Source of the DNA: Candidatus Sphingomonas excrementigallinarum
Lineage (GTDB): Bacteria; Pseudomonadota; Alphaproteobacteria; Sphingomonadales; Sphingomonadaceae
DNA length: 38,604 bases
Direction: 5' to 3'
NCBI GenBank assembly: GCA_019112965.1
Contig: DXIH01000193.1
Coordinates: forward strand, 1-38,604
Positions 1 through 8,443 of this stretch are shown here, one piece after another. Each line of letters begins with the position of its first letter. Within the stretch, counting starts at the first letter, position 1. The position numbers and the translations under genes were made by a program. The notes under the pieces were generated by a model. It made no database searches and was not told the DNA's origin. It worked only from the letters and a program-made list of their open reading frames with translations.

Positions 1-248
1 GCGACTTCGACCGCCTGCGGTTCCTTGACCTTCACGATCATCTCGGCCTGGTCGAACACTTCGGCGGCGGTGGCGACGATGCGCCCGCCCGCGTCAACAT
101 AGTCCTGATCCTCGAAATCGATGCCGCTGCCGGCCTTGGTCTCGACGATCACCTCATGACCGGCGGCGACCAGTTCGGCGACCGATGGCGGGGTCAGGCC
201 GACACGATATTCGTGATTCTTGATTTCCTTGGGCACACCGACGCGCAT
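1..248 (-). CDS. ald: Alanine dehydrogenase, N-terminal part (cut by window edge)
   Basis: The start ATG is at 248 on the minus strand, preceded by a GGAGAG ribosome site, and the frame runs off the window at base 1, so about 82 residues are visible. They begin MRVGVPKEIKNHEYRVGLTP, the typical N-terminus of alanine dehydrogenase, with the KEIKxxExRVG segment that carries substrate-binding Arg and Lys residues. The enzyme reversibly deaminates L-alanine to pyruvate and ammonia with NAD. It is divergent from an Lrp/AsnC-type regulator 126 bp away, the usual arrangement of an ald gene and its activator. The NAD-binding domain lies outside the window. A transhydrogenase alpha subunit shares this fold, but the motif spacing fits Ald better. 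Confidence 0.9.
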   Translation of the reverse strand, partial: MRVGVPKEIKNHEYRVGLTPPSVAELVAAGHEVIVETKAGSGIDFEDQDYVDAGGRIVATAAEVFDQAEMIVKVKEPQAVEV

Positions 249-374
249 GAGACTCTCCATTAGAATATTGCGACGATAGTAGCGCCGATAGGGTGGGAGA
301 GGTGTGCAAAGCGGTCCCGCACCGATGGCTCAAACAGGATTTTCTTGCGCGGACAGGCGCTGTATCGGGATGAA

Positions 375-818
375 ATGTCCGACGCGATCGACCGCCGCAT
401 TCTGGCCCAGCTGGCCCGCGATTCCGACCTGACCAGCGCCGCGCTGGGCGAGAAGGTCGGCCTGTCCGCCAGCGCCGCGCATCGCCGGGTGGCACAGTTG
501 CGCGAGAGCGGCGTCATCACCGGCTATCGCGCGATCCTGAGCCATGAGGCGCGCGGGCGGCCATCGACCGTGATGGTCAACGTCACGCTGAAGGACCAGC
601 GACAGGATACGATGGCGGCGTTCGAGCGTGAGATCCTGCGCTGTCCCGAGATCGTCGAATGCTTCCTGATGAGCGGCGAGGCGGATTATATGATCCAGGT
701 CGAGGTGCGCCGCGACGACAGCTACGAACGCATTCACCGCGAGACGCTGGCGCGCCTGCCGGGCGTGACGCGGCTGGCGTCGCATTTCGTGATTCGCGAG
801 GTGGTGCGGCGGTCCTAA
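375..818 (+). CDS. Lrp/AsnC family transcriptional regulator
   Basis: A 147-residue protein from the ATG at 375; an in-frame TTG at 345 would add ten residues but is less likely. Residues 1-60 form the AsnC-type helix-turn-helix (MSDAIDRRILAQLARDSDLT, then the recognition helix around SASAAHRRVAQLRESG). The rest is the RAM/ligand-binding domain with the usual EIVECFLMSGEADYMIQV stretch. Length is normal for the family. Its divergent position next to ald suggests it controls alanine dehydrogenase in response to alanine or a related amino acid, as AldR does elsewhere; that role is inferred from neighbourhood. No clear operator palindrome was recognised in the 126-bp gap between them. Confidence 0.88.
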   Translation: MSDAIDRRILAQLARDSDLTSAALGEKVGLSASAAHRRVAQLRESGVITGYRAILSHEARGRPSTVMVNVTLKDQRQDTMAAFEREILRCPEIVECFLMSGEADYMIQVEVRRDDSYERIHRETLARLPGVTRLASHFVIREVVRRS

Positions 819-820
819 AA

Positions 821-943
821 TCCTCCCCGGCATGGGGAGGGGGACCAGCGAAGCTGGTGGAGGGGCGTGCCGCAATAGCTGTCCTATGAGGAGCGCCCCC
901 TCCGTCAGGGCTGCGCCCTACCACCTCCCCGTGCCGAGGAGGA
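821..943. repeat. Intergenic palindromic repeat, family A copy 1
   Basis: A unit bounded by CCTCCCC/GGGGAGG arms, each able to fold by itself (TCCTCCCCGGCATGGGGAGG at the left, CCTCCCCGTGCCGAGGAGG at the right). Inside are the family marks GACCAGCGAAGCTGGTGGAGGGG and CCCCTCCGTCAGGGCTGCGCCCTACCACCTCC, split here by other bases. It lies between the Lrp-type gene and the amidohydrolase, both on the plus strand. Similar copies are at 14205, 19731, 23653 and 27080. Confidence 0.85.
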
Positions 944-990
944 TCGTTACCCCGCTTCCCACTCCCCCATTCACCCGATAGGGAACGGCC

Positions 991-2664
991 ATGGCAAAGC
1001 AGGCTTCCTTCCCCCGCATCCTCCGCACCGCCCTGACCGCGCTGGCGATCGCATTGACCCCCGCCGCCGCCTTCGCCGATGCGCTGGTCGACAATGTGAC
1101 CGGCCTGACGCTCGACAAGGACGGCAAGGTCGTCCGCTTCACCGGCCTGTTGCTGACCCCGGACGGCAAGGTGGTCAAGCTGCTGGGCGCGAAGGACAAG
1201 CGCCCCGAAAAGCTCGACTGGCGTGCCGATATGAAGGGGCGGGTGATGCTGCCCGGCTTCGTCGACTCGCATGGGCATGTGATGGCGCTGGGCTTCCGCC
1301 AGATCGAGCTGGACCTGGCCTCCACCAAGTCGCTGGACGAGGCGCGCAGCCGGATCGCGGCCTATGTCGCGGCCAACCCGGAGCGGAAATGGATTCTGGG
1401 CGGCGGCTGGAACCAGGAAAGCTGGGCGCTGGGCCGCTTTCCGACCGCCGCCGACATGGATGCGGTGGTGTCGGATCGGCCGGTGGTGATGGAGCGTGCC
1501 GACGGCCATTCGCTCTGGGCGAACAGCGCGGCGATGAAGGCGGCGGGGATCACCGCCAAGACCGTCTCGCCCGCCGGTGGCCGGATCGAGAAGATCGGCG
1601 GCCAGCCCTCCGGCGTGTTCGTCGATGCCGCGATGCAGCTGATCCAGAAGGCGGTGCCCCAGCCGCTGGCCAAGGACCGCAACGCTGCCTTTCTGAAGGC
1701 GCAGAACGAGCTGCTGAGCCACGGCATCACCGCGACCGCCGATATGGGCACGACGCTGGACGAATGGATGACCTATCGCCGGATGGGCGATGCTGGAAAC
1801 CTGCGCGTCCGCATCATGAGTTATGGCGGCGGCGTCGACGACACCGTGCGCATCGGCGGCACCGGGCCGACGCCGTGGCTGTATAACAACAAGCTGCGGC
1901 TGGTCGGCGTGAAGCTGTACGGCGACGGCGCGCTGGGGTCGCGGGGCGCGTGGCTCAAACAGCCCTATGCCGATGCGCCGGGCCAGACCGGGCTGGGCTT
2001 CATGTCGGACGACGTGATCCGCAACCTCATGAGCCGTGCGGCGATGGACAAGTACCAGATCGCCGTCCACGCGATCGGCGACAAGGCCAATGCCCAGGTG
2101 CTCGACGCGATCGACGAATTGGCCGAGACCTATAAGGGCGACCGGCGCTGGCGGATCGAACATGCGCAAGTGGTCGATCCGGCCGACCTGCCGCGTTTCG
2201 GCAGGCACGGCATCATCGCCTCGATGCAGCCTGTGCACGAAACCAGCGACCGCCAGATGGCCGAGGCCCGTCTCGGCCCGGCGCGGCTGTCGGGGGCCTA
2301 TGCCTGGAATTCCATGCTGAAGAACGGTGCGAAGCTGGTGTTCGGGTCGGACTATCCGGTCGAGAGCCCCGATCCCTTTGCGGGCTGGGCGGCGGCGATC
2401 ACCCGGCAGGGCCCCGACGGCCAGCCCTATGGCGGGTGGCAGCCGCAGGAGATCGTCGGGCGCGAGGCGGCTTGGCGCGCCTTCACCATGGACGGTGCCT
2501 ATGCCGGGTTCGCCGAGGATCTCTTCGGGCGACTGGGGCAGGGGCAGCAGGCGGACTTCATCATCGTCGACCGCAATCCCCTGGACATCAACCCCAGCGA
2601 GCTGCGCAGGACCCAGGTCGAGGAAACGTGGATCGGTGGGCAGAAGGTGTGGGAGCGGCGCTGA
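991..2664 (+). CDS. Exported amidohydrolase, YtcJ-like (amidohydrolase family 3)
   Basis: A 557-residue protein. Residues 1-29 are a signal peptide (basic start, hydrophobic ALTALAIALTPAAA, likely cut after AFA), so it should act in the periplasm. The metal-dependent TIM-barrel hydrolase signature is present: DSHGH with His94 and His96, the KLYGDGALGSRGA segment, HAIGDKAN, RIEHAQ and a late GSDYPVESPDPF aspartate. The order and length match YtcJ-type enzymes, which hydrolyse amide or formamide-like bonds of poorly defined substrates; the true substrate cannot be told from sequence. It follows a repeat element and is probably transcribed alone. Confidence 0.88.
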   Translation: MAKQASFPRILRTALTALAIALTPAAAFADALVDNVTGLTLDKDGKVVRFTGLLLTPDGKVVKLLGAKDKRPEKLDWRADMKGRVMLPGFVDSHGHVMALGFRQIELDLASTKSLDEARSRIAAYVAANPERKWILGGGWNQESWALGRFPTAADMDAVVSDRPVVMERADGHSLWANSAAMKAAGITAKTVSPAGGRIEKIGGQPSGVFVDAAMQLIQKAVPQPLAKDRNAAFLKAQNELLSHGITATADMGTTLDEWMTYRRMGDAGNLRVRIMSYGGGVDDTVRIGGTGPTPWLYNNKLRLVGVKLYGDGALGSRGAWLKQPYADAPGQTGLGFMSDDVIRNLMSRAAMDKYQIAVHAIGDKANAQVLDAIDELAETYKGDRRWRIEHAQVVDPADLPRFGRHGIIASMQPVHETSDRQMAEARLGPARLSGAYAWNSMLKNGAKLVFGSDYPVESPDPFAGWAAAITRQGPDGQPYGGWQPQEIVGREAAWRAFTMDGAYAGFAEDLFGRLGQGQQADFIIVDRNPLDINPSELRRTQVEETWIGGQKVWERR

Positions 2665-2741
2665 CATTACGCCCGAAACCGGGACAGAAAATGGCCGACA
2701 GGCTAATGATTCGGCAGGGCTTTTTGTCTATCATTCCTGTC

Positions 2742-3803
2742 ATGAAGCACCGACTCCTCGCCATCGGCCTGATGGCCGCCGCCATTCCGTCGCTCGCCGC
2801 CGCGTCGCCCGTCGTCGGAATCGACGCGCTGAAGGAATGGAACCTCATCGTGCTGGGCGATCTGACCTCCAGCTCGGAGGTCGAGGGGCGGACTTTTGTC
2901 GGCGGCAACCTGAACGGCAATTCCTCCAACTATCAGATTCGCTCCGTCCCGGCGTCGAGCTATGCGGTGCCCGGGCTGACCGTGGTCGGCAATGTGCTGG
3001 GGGGCACGAAGAACCTCAACAACGGTTCGGGCGCGCTGATCGGCGGCAATGTGGCGAGCGGTTTCAACCTGAACGGCGGCGTCCAGACGGTGAAGGTGGG
3101 CGGGCTGTTGTCCAACACCAACATCAACCAGAATGTCGTGCTGTCGGGGCTGGGGCTGACCGATCCGGGCTTCGTGGCCGGGCTGAACCAGCAGAAGACG
3201 CTGCTGGCGAGCAGCATGACCGACCTGTCGAACAGCTATGCCGCGCTGTCCGCCACCGCGCAGGTGTCGATCAGCGGCAATCGCGCGACGTTCAACGCGG
3301 TGGCCGGGCCCAATGGCGTCGGCGTGTTCAACCTGACCGCCGCCGACCTGTCCCGCTTCGGCGAGATCGCGTTCAACACGAACGGCGCGAACACGGTGAT
3401 CGTCAATGTCAGCGGCAGCGCGGTGCGGCTGGATGATAATTTCCTGAACAACGCGACCGGCCTGGGCGAGCATGTCATCTGGAACTTCCCCGACGCGACT
3501 AGCCTGGAGCTGACGACCGCCTGGAAGGGATCGATCCTGGCGCCCAAGGCGGCGGCGACCACCGGCAATTATATCGAAGGCTCGGCCGTGTTCGGCAGCC
3601 TCATCCAGAATGGCGAGTTCCATCTGGGGACCTATATCGGGACCTATGTCCCAGGGACGTCGAATCCGCCGAGCAGTTCGGGCGGAACCGGAAGCAGCGG
3701 CGGCACGCCCGCGCCGGTGCCGGAGCCTGCCAGTGTAGCTTTGATGGCGGGGGGATTGGCGCTGCTGGTCCTGGCGTTGCGCCGGCGGCGCATTTTGGCC
3801 TAA
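2742..3803 (+). CDS. Choice-of-anchor A family protein with PEP-CTERM sorting signal
   Basis: A 353-residue secreted protein. The chosen ATG at 2742 gives a clean signal peptide (MKHRLLAIGLMAAAIPSLAAAS); an in-frame ATG at 2691 would add 17 residues before it. The body, from about residue 25 to 300, is the choice-of-anchor A domain: a beta-rich repeat of G and N (VVGNVLGG, GGNVASGFNLNGG) ending in ENFLNN/WNFPDAT-like and GSILAPKAA motifs. A Gly/Ser/Pro-rich linker follows. The C-terminus carries VPEP, a hydrophobic helix and an RRRR tail, the PEP-CTERM signal read by exosortase. It is probably a cell-surface or extracellular matrix protein. The exosortase gene is not in this window. Confidence 0.88.
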   Translation: MKHRLLAIGLMAAAIPSLAAASPVVGIDALKEWNLIVLGDLTSSSEVEGRTFVGGNLNGNSSNYQIRSVPASSYAVPGLTVVGNVLGGTKNLNNGSGALIGGNVASGFNLNGGVQTVKVGGLLSNTNINQNVVLSGLGLTDPGFVAGLNQQKTLLASSMTDLSNSYAALSATAQVSISGNRATFNAVAGPNGVGVFNLTAADLSRFGEIAFNTNGANTVIVNVSGSAVRLDDNFLNNATGLGEHVIWNFPDATSLELTTAWKGSILAPKAAATTGNYIEGSAVFGSLIQNGEFHLGTYIGTYVPGTSNPPSSSGGTGSSGGTPAPVPEPASVALMAGGLALLVLALRRRRILA

Positions 3804-3822
3804 GGGGATCGGCTCGGGCGTT

Positions 3823-3906
3823 GCCTTCGATTTTGCTTAGGCTCAACGCATGTTGTTGTCCAGATAGGTCCTCCCACTCCGTTCAGCCTGAGTGAAATCG
3901 AAGGCC
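3823..3906. repeat. Intergenic palindromic repeat, family C copy 1
   Basis: Two inverted arms about 25 bases long (GCCTTCGATTTTGCTTAGGC... and ...GCCTGAGTGAAATCGAAGGC) separated by about 35 bases. This copy is the most diverged of the three (arms carry T-for-C changes). It sits between the 3' ends of the PEP-CTERM gene and ctrA, which converge. It could fold in RNA read from either side and act as a two-way terminator or RNA end stabiliser. Confidence 0.85.
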
Positions 3907-3919
3907 AAGGGAATCTCGC

Positions 3920-3958
3920 TCAAGAAAAAGGCCGATCCGCGCCCCCGCGAACCGGCCT
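3920..3958 (-). terminator. Rho-independent terminator of ctrA
   Basis: Read on the minus strand, 3958-3929 gives a stem of AGGCCG plus GTTCGCG pairing (with two G-U pairs) to CGCGGAT plus CGGCCT around a GGGG loop, 13 base pairs in all. It is followed at once by TTTTTCTT. This is a classic intrinsic terminator 24 bases past the ctrA stop codon. Confidence 0.85.
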
Positions 3959-3981
3959 AACCCATAACGATCGGCAAGAGA

Positions 3982-4683
3982 TCAGGCGACTTCGGCCTGC
4001 TCCACCTCGTCCGGCTCGCGCAGGACATAGCCGCGGCCCCAGACCGTCTCGATATAATTTTCGCCGTCGCAGGCCAGGCTGAGCTTCTTGCGCAGCTTGC
4101 AGATGAAGACGTCGATGATCTTCAGTTCCGGCTCGTCCATTCCGCCGTACAGGTGGTTGAGGAACATTTCCTTGGTCAGCGTGGTGCCCTTGCGGAGCGA
4201 AAGCAGCTCCAGCATGGCATATTCCTTGCCGGTCAGGTGGACGCGGGCATTGTCGACCTCGACCGTCTTGGCGTCGAGATTGACCGCCAGCTTGCCGGTG
4301 CGGATGATCGACTGCGAATGGCCCTTGGACCGGCGGACGACCGCATGGATGCGGGCGATCAGTTCCTCGCGGTGGAAGGGCTTGGTGACATAATCGTCGG
4401 CGCCGAAGCCGAAGCTGCGCACCTTCGAATCCATCTCGTTGATGCCCGACAGGATCAGTACCGGGGTCGAGACGCGGGCGACACGCAGGCGCTTGAGCAC
4501 ATCATAGCCGTGCATGTCGGGCAGGTTCAGGTCGAGCAGGATGATGTCGTAATCATACAGCTTGCCCAGATCGAGACCTTCTTCACCCAGGTCGGTCGTG
4601 TAGACGTTGAAACCTTCGCTGCCGAGCATCAGCTCGATCGCCTTGGCCGTTGTCGGTTCATCCTCGATCAGCAATACGCGCAT
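3982..4683 (-). CDS. ctrA: Cell-cycle response regulator CtrA
   Basis: A 233-residue OmpR-type response regulator. The receiver domain (1-120) has the acidic pocket (E7, D8), phospho-acceptor Asp51 in [11 protein letters not shown] and Lys101 in VTKPF. The winged-helix domain (about 125-225) carries the nearly invariant CtrA stretch [22 protein letters not shown]. The start at [20 protein letters not shown] is the standard CtrA start; the frame continues 19 codons upstream but those residues do not look like CtrA. CtrA is the master regulator of cell cycle, motility and division genes in alphaproteobacteria. The C-terminus ends in EVA, somewhat like the AA degron used by ClpXP in Caulobacter. 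A TTAA-containing region upstream suggests autoregulation. Confidence 0.96.
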   Translation of the reverse strand: MRVLLIEDEPTTAKAIELMLGSEGFNVYTTDLGEEGLDLGKLYDYDIILLDLNLPDMHGYDVLKRLRVARVSTPVLILSGINEMDSKVRSFGFGADDYVTKPFHREELIARIHAVVRRSKGHSQSIIRTGKLAVNLDAKTVEVDNARVHLTGKEYAMLELLSLRKGTTLTKEMFLNHLYGGMDEPELKIIDVFICKLRKKLSLACDGENYIETVWGRGYVLREPDEVEQAEVA

Positions 4684-4740
4684 CGACAGTCCCCATTTGC
4701 GAGTGATCGCCCCCCTTGCCCCGGCGACCTGACACTCCAA

Positions 4741-4802
4741 TCATTAACCAATGCGGATGTGAACGTAAAAGGTTAATTCGTCCCTAACCCCGATCATGAT
4801 TC
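4741..4802 (-). promoter_or_regulatory. Putative CtrA-binding sites in the ctrA promoter
   Basis: The CtrA consensus is TTAA-N7-TTAA. At 4773-4788 the plus strand reads TTAA, seven bases, then CTAAC, one mismatch from a full site. A further TTAA half-site (TTAACCAAT) lies at 4744. A GATTC at 4798-4802 fits the GANTC methylation site of CcrM. These lie 60-120 bases upstream of the ctrA start and extend into the 3' end of the neighbouring gene. Binding is inferred. Confidence 0.5.
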
Positions 4803-5878
4803 TCTTGTTTCATGCGGGCGCCGGGGCCGAGCAAGCTTTGGTGTTCGACGACTGGGATATCCTCGCCCAACACTTCGCGCAGGTAGAGGCTGCGGACCAA
4901 GGTGAAGACGACGATCAACAGGGCGGCCGAGAAGAACAGGCCGAACAGGCCGAAGATCGTGCCGATGCCGATGATCGCGAACAGGGTGACGGCGGGCGGG
5001 ATGGCGACGACCCGGCTGGTGACGAAAGGGGTGATCGCGTTGGTCTGCACCAAGCGGACGACCGCGAAGGTGATGAGCGTGCCGATGATCGCGCCGTTCC
5101 CGCCCTGCGCGGCCAAGCCCAGCGCGGGCAGCATCGCGGCGATCGGCCCGACATAGGGCACGAACTCGCTCAATCCGGTCAGCAATCCCAGCGCCGCCGC
5201 CGAGGGCACGCCCGCGATCGCCAGGCCGACGCCGACCAGCACGCCCATCGTCGTCATCTGGATCAGCTGCGCGCGCAGCCACAGCCGCAGGGTCGATCCG
5301 GTATCGAACAGCGCGTCTTCCACGGCGGGGCGCATCGACCGGGGGATGAGCAGCAGGAAGCCACGCTCATAGATCTTCGGATCGGCGGCGAAGAACAGCG
5401 CGCCGACCAGCAGCAACAGGCAATTGAGAACGAACTCGCCCGCGCCCGACACGATGCCGCTGATGTCGCGCGCCACCCGGCTGCCCGCATAGGCGGCGCG
5501 CACTGCGTCGACCACCTTGGCCCCGACCGGCGACTGTGACGCCCAGGCGGCGAGCTGGTCGATCAGGTTCGGCAGTTGCGTGACCAGCGTATTCAATTGC
5601 TGGCGAAAGGCGACGCCGAACAGCCACGCCAGGAACCCCAGCACGGCGAGTACGGTCGCGACCGACAGGGTCAGCGAACGCTTCGGCCCGATCGGCAGAT
5701 GGTCACCATAAAGGTCGGCGATCGCATGGATGACGATCGCGCCCAAGATCGATCCGAAGGCCAGGATCAGCAGGTCGCCCGCGCGGAACAGCGCGGCGGT
5801 GATGGCCAGGATCAGCAGGGTCAGGATGATGCGGCGGATGAAACGCGCATCGCTGTCGTCGGGACGCAGCCGGTTCAT
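4784..5878 (-). CDS. AI-2E family transporter (PerM/YdiK-like membrane protein)
   Basis: A 364-residue polytopic membrane protein starting at MNRLRPDDSD. It has paired N-terminal membrane helices (ILTLLILAITAALF, DLLILAFGSILGAIVIHAIADLY), a third after RSLTLSV, a soluble stretch rich in short helices, then a C-terminal group of about four helices including the conserved GLSEFVPYVGPIAAMLPA segment. This is the PF01594 (AI-2E/PerM) pattern and length. Members export or exchange small molecules or ions; a role in AI-2 export is shown only for a few. Its ATG overlaps the stop codon of the LysR gene (ATGA), so the two are probably co-translated. A longer in-frame extension exists but falls inside the LysR gene. 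Confidence 0.88.
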   Translation of the reverse strand: MNRLRPDDSDARFIRRIILTLLILAITAALFRAGDLLILAFGSILGAIVIHAIADLYGDHLPIGPKRSLTLSVATVLAVLGFLAWLFGVAFRQQLNTLVTQLPNLIDQLAAWASQSPVGAKVVDAVRAAYAGSRVARDISGIVSGAGEFVLNCLLLLVGALFFAADPKIYERGFLLLIPRSMRPAVEDALFDTGSTLRLWLRAQLIQMTTMGVLVGVGLAIAGVPSAAALGLLTGLSEFVPYVGPIAAMLPALGLAAQGGNGAIIGTLITFAVVRLVQTNAITPFVTSRVVAIPPAVTLFAIIGIGTIFGLFGLFFSAALLIVVFTLVRSLYLREVLGEDIPVVEHQSLLGPGARMKQENHDRG

Positions 5879-6798
5879 CGCTTGGCCTCCGTTCCTTGCG
5901 CGGCGATGCACGGATCGCGCACCCGGTCGGCCAGCCACGTAATCAACGCCTCGACCCGTGCGGGGCGCAGCGGGCTGGGCGGGGTGAGCAGGTGAAGCCC
6001 GATCGGTGGCGGCGTCCACTCCTCCAGGATCGCGACCGCCCGGCCCGAGGCCAAATGCGGCCCGATGATGAAGCCCGGCAACCGCGCGATGCCCAGCCCG
6101 GCCACGACGGCGGGAACCAGCGCATCGCCGCTATTGGCGGTCAGCGGTCCCTGGGGCCGCACCGAGACTTCCGCGCCGCCGGGATGGCGGAAGCGCCACG
6201 GGCCGGTGATGTTGGCATAGCCCAGCAGCCGATGCTCGCCCAGTTCGTTGGGATGGGTGGGCGTGCCATGTGCGGCCAGATAGGCGGGCGAGGCGACGAC
6301 ATGGGTCGAAATCCCGCACAAGCGTCGTGCGCGCAGCGAACTGTCGGGCAGGTCGGCAATGCGCAGCGCGATGTCATAACCTTCCGCGACGATATCGACT
6401 CGCGCGTCGGACAGGCTGAGTTCGATCTCGATGCCGGGATGCGCGGCCAGGAAGTCGGCGATGACGGGGGCGATATTGGTGACGCCGAACGACATGGGTG
6501 CGGCCAGCCGGATGCGGCCTGCGGGCGCGCTGGCGGCATCGCGCGCGGCTTCTTCGGCGGCGCGGGCTTCGGCCAGGATACGTGCGGCATGGTCGGCGAG
6601 CGGCTTTCCCGCCTCGGTCAGGGCCAGGCGGCGCGAGGTGCGGTGGAACAGCGACTGGTTGAGCTGCGCCTCCAGCCGGGTGATCGCCTTGGACACGGTG
6701 GCCTTTGACAGGCCGATGGCGTCGGCGGCGGCGCTGAACGAGCGATGCTCGACGACCGCGGCAAAGATCGCCCAGGCTTCCAGATCCGGCAGACGCAT
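5875..6798 (-). CDS. LysR family transcriptional regulator
   Basis: A 307-residue LysR-type regulator from the ATG at 6798, with an AGGGG ribosome site a few bases upstream; a GTG two codons earlier would sit directly on that site. The N-terminal helix-turn-helix (residues about 3-60) reads LEAWAIFAAVVEHRSFSAAA...LSKATVSKAITRLE. The periplasmic-binding-like effector domain follows (RIRLAAPMSFGV, IELSLSDARVDIVAEGYDIALRI). It is of the DsdC/AaeR-like subgroup whose members often face a pirin gene. It is divergent from pirin-wrbA, and a 17-bp inverted repeat lies in the gap, so it likely controls that pair in response to quinone or electrophile stress (inference). Confidence 0.92.
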   Translation of the reverse strand: MRLPDLEAWAIFAAVVEHRSFSAAADAIGLSKATVSKAITRLEAQLNQSLFHRTSRRLALTEAGKPLADHAARILAEARAAEEAARDAASAPAGRIRLAAPMSFGVTNIAPVIADFLAAHPGIEIELSLSDARVDIVAEGYDIALRIADLPDSSLRARRLCGISTHVVASPAYLAAHGTPTHPNELGEHRLLGYANITGPWRFRHPGGAEVSVRPQGPLTANSGDALVPAVVAGLGIARLPGFIIGPHLASGRAVAILEEWTPPPIGLHLLTPPSPLRPARVEALITWLADRVRDPCIAAQGTEAKR

Positions 6799-6860
6799 CG
6801 ACACCCCTCATGGCCCCCGCGCGACGCCATGGCGGCTCGGCTTCGCGCTACAATGAACGT

Positions 6861-6877
6861 GGAAACGATCGGTTTCC
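6861..6877. promoter_or_regulatory. Inverted repeat, likely LysR operator for pirin-wrbA
   Basis: GGAAACGATCGGTTTCC is a perfect 6-bp inverted repeat around GATCG. It lies in the 141-bp gap between the divergent LysR and pirin genes, 62 bases before the pirin ATG. A second, imperfect GTTTCC half follows at 6881. LysR proteins bind such dyads between divergent genes; assignment is by position and symmetry. Confidence 0.6.
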
Positions 6878-6939
6878 AGCGTTTCCGTTTACGCGATCAT
6901 AATCGGCCCTATCTTGTCGGCAACCAAGGGAGAAATTCC

Positions 6940-7662
6940 ATGACTGCCATCACTGAAGAGAAGGCCATCGACCGCCGCAGCTTCGAAAGCCTGGGCCATG
7001 CCAATCATGGCTGGCTGGACGCGCGGCACCATTTCTCGTTCGCCAATTATTATGATCCCGCCCGCATGGGCTGGGGCGCGATCCGGGTGTGGAACGACGA
7101 CGTCATCGCCCCCAATGCGGGCTTTCCGCCGCATCCCCATGCCGACATGGAGATCATCACCTACGTCCGCACCGGCGCGATCACGCACCAGGATTCGATG
7201 GGCAATGTCGGCCGCACCGCGGCGGGCGACGTTCAGGTAATGAGCGCGGGCTCGGGCGTGCGCCATGCCGAATATAATCTCGAATCCGAGCCGACGACGC
7301 TGTTCCAGATCTGGATCGAGCCGCGCAGCCGGGGTGGCCAGCCGAGCTGGGGCGCCAAGCCGTTCCCCAAGGGCGAACGCTCGGGCAAGTTCGTGACGCT
7401 GGCCAGCGGCTTCGACGAGGACGGCGATACGCTTCGCATCCGCGCCGATGCCCGTGTGCTGGGCGCGACGCTGCGCGCCGGGGAAAGCCTGGAGCATAGC
7501 GTGGGCGAGGGGCGTCACGCCTATCTGGTGCCCGCCACCGGACGGATCGAAATCGACGGTGTGCCGTTCGCGGCTCGGGACGGTGCGGCCCTTTTGGGTG
7601 GCCGAACCGTGACGATTACCGCGATCGAGGATGCCGAGATCGTTCTGGTCGATTCCGAATAA
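6940..7662 (+). CDS. Pirin family protein
   Basis: A 240-residue double-cupin protein with an AAGGGAG ribosome site before the ATG at 6940. The N-terminal cupin has the pirin metal ligands: His65 and His67 in [12 protein letters not shown], and His109 and Glu111 in GVRHAEYN. The [15 protein letters not shown] segment opens the C-terminal half. Bacterial pirins such as YhhW can open the quercetin ring in vitro; their role in cells is mostly unclear, but they are tied to redox and electrophile stress. It is followed by wrbA after 29 bp, most likely in one transcript, and is divergent from a LysR regulator. Confidence 0.93.
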   Translation: MTAITEEKAIDRRSFESLGHANHGWLDARHHFSFANYYDPARMGWGAIRVWNDDVIAPNAGFPPHPHADMEIITYVRTGAITHQDSMGNVGRTAAGDVQVMSAGSGVRHAEYNLESEPTTLFQIWIEPRSRGGQPSWGAKPFPKGERSGKFVTLASGFDEDGDTLRIRADARVLGATLRAGESLEHSVGEGRHAYLVPATGRIEIDGVPFAARDGAALLGGRTVTITAIEDAEIVLVDSE

Positions 7663-7691
7663 GGTCGTTTTCTGCGAAGGGAGTAACTGAC

Positions 7692-8294
7692 ATGGCCAAG
7701 GTTCTGGTCCTTTATTATTCGTCCTACGGTCATATCGAGCAGATGGCCGACGCCATCGCCGAGGGTGCCCGTGCCGGCGGTGCCGAGGTGGATATCCGCC
7801 GCGTCGCCGAGACCGCGCCCGCCGAGGTGGTCGCCGCCGCGCATTTCAAGACCGACACCGCGCATCCCGAGATTGAAGGTCCCGACGCGCTGACCCAATA
7901 TGACGCGATCATCGTCGGCACGCCGACCCGCTATGGTCGGATGGCGAGCCAGATGGCGGCCTTCTGGGACACGACGGGTGGCGTCTGGATGAAGGGCGGT
8001 CTGGTCGGCAAGGTCGGCGGCGCCTTCACCTCGACCGCCAGCCAGCATGGCGGGCAGGAGACGACCCTGTTCTCGGTCCTGACCAATCTGATCCATCACG
8101 GCATGACCATCGTCGGCCTGGACTATGGTTTCCAGGGCCAGATGGGCGTCAAGGAAGTCCATGGCGGCACGCCTTATGGCGCATCGACGCTGGCGGATGG
8201 CGACGGCAGCCGCCAGCCGAGCCAGGTCGACCTGGACGGCGCGCGCTATCAGGGCAAGCGTATCGCCGAGACGGCCGCCAAGCTGTTCGGGTGA
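7692..8294 (+). CDS. wrbA: NAD(P)H:quinone oxidoreductase WrbA
   Basis: A 200-residue flavodoxin-like protein with all WrbA marks: [17 protein letters not shown] (FMN phosphate loop), the [22 protein letters not shown] active-site region, and [27 protein letters not shown]. WrbA reduces quinones by two electrons with NAD(P)H using FMN, avoiding semiquinone radicals. Length is exact for the family. It follows the pirin gene by 29 bp with a GAAGGGAG ribosome site, and ends in a strong terminator, so pirin-wrbA forms a two-gene operon. Confidence 0.96.
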   Translation: MAKVLVLYYSSYGHIEQMADAIAEGARAGGAEVDIRRVAETAPAEVVAAAHFKTDTAHPEIEGPDALTQYDAIIVGTPTRYGRMASQMAAFWDTTGGVWMKGGLVGKVGGAFTSTASQHGGQETTLFSVLTNLIHHGMTIVGLDYGFQGQMGVKEVHGGTPYGASTLADGDGSRQPSQVDLDGARYQGKRIAETAAKLFG

Positions 8295-8300
8295 TTGGAG

Positions 8301-8332
8301 AACGGGGGTGCCGATGGGTGCCCCCGTTTTTT
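8301..8332 (+). terminator. Rho-independent terminator of pirin-wrbA
   Basis: AACGGGGGTGCC-GATG-GGTGCCCCCGTT followed by TTTT: a stem with the AACGGGGG/CCCCCGTT core, seven bases past the wrbA stop codon and ahead of a family C repeat. Confidence 0.88.
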
Positions 8333-8348
8333 GCTGCCGTCGGGGCGT

Positions 8349-8434
8349 GGCCTTCGACTTTGCTCAGGCTGAACGGCTGGGGGAGTGAATCCCAATCCCT
8401 AAACTCCGTTCAGCCTGAGCGAAGTCGAAGGCCA
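8349..8434. repeat. Intergenic palindromic repeat, family C copy 2
   Basis: Inverted arms starting GGCCTTCGACTTTGCTCAGG and ending CCTGAGCGAAGTCGAAGGCC, with a variable middle of about 34 bases. It sits between the converging 3' ends of wrbA and the VanY-like gene. Confidence 0.9.
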
Positions 8435-8443
8435 AGGGAAACC

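Noticed and set aside
583..2667. A 694-codon minus-strand open frame across the amidohydrolase
   Set aside because: It runs through a repeat and antisense to a conserved enzyme with a signal peptide and metal motifs; it shows no family features.
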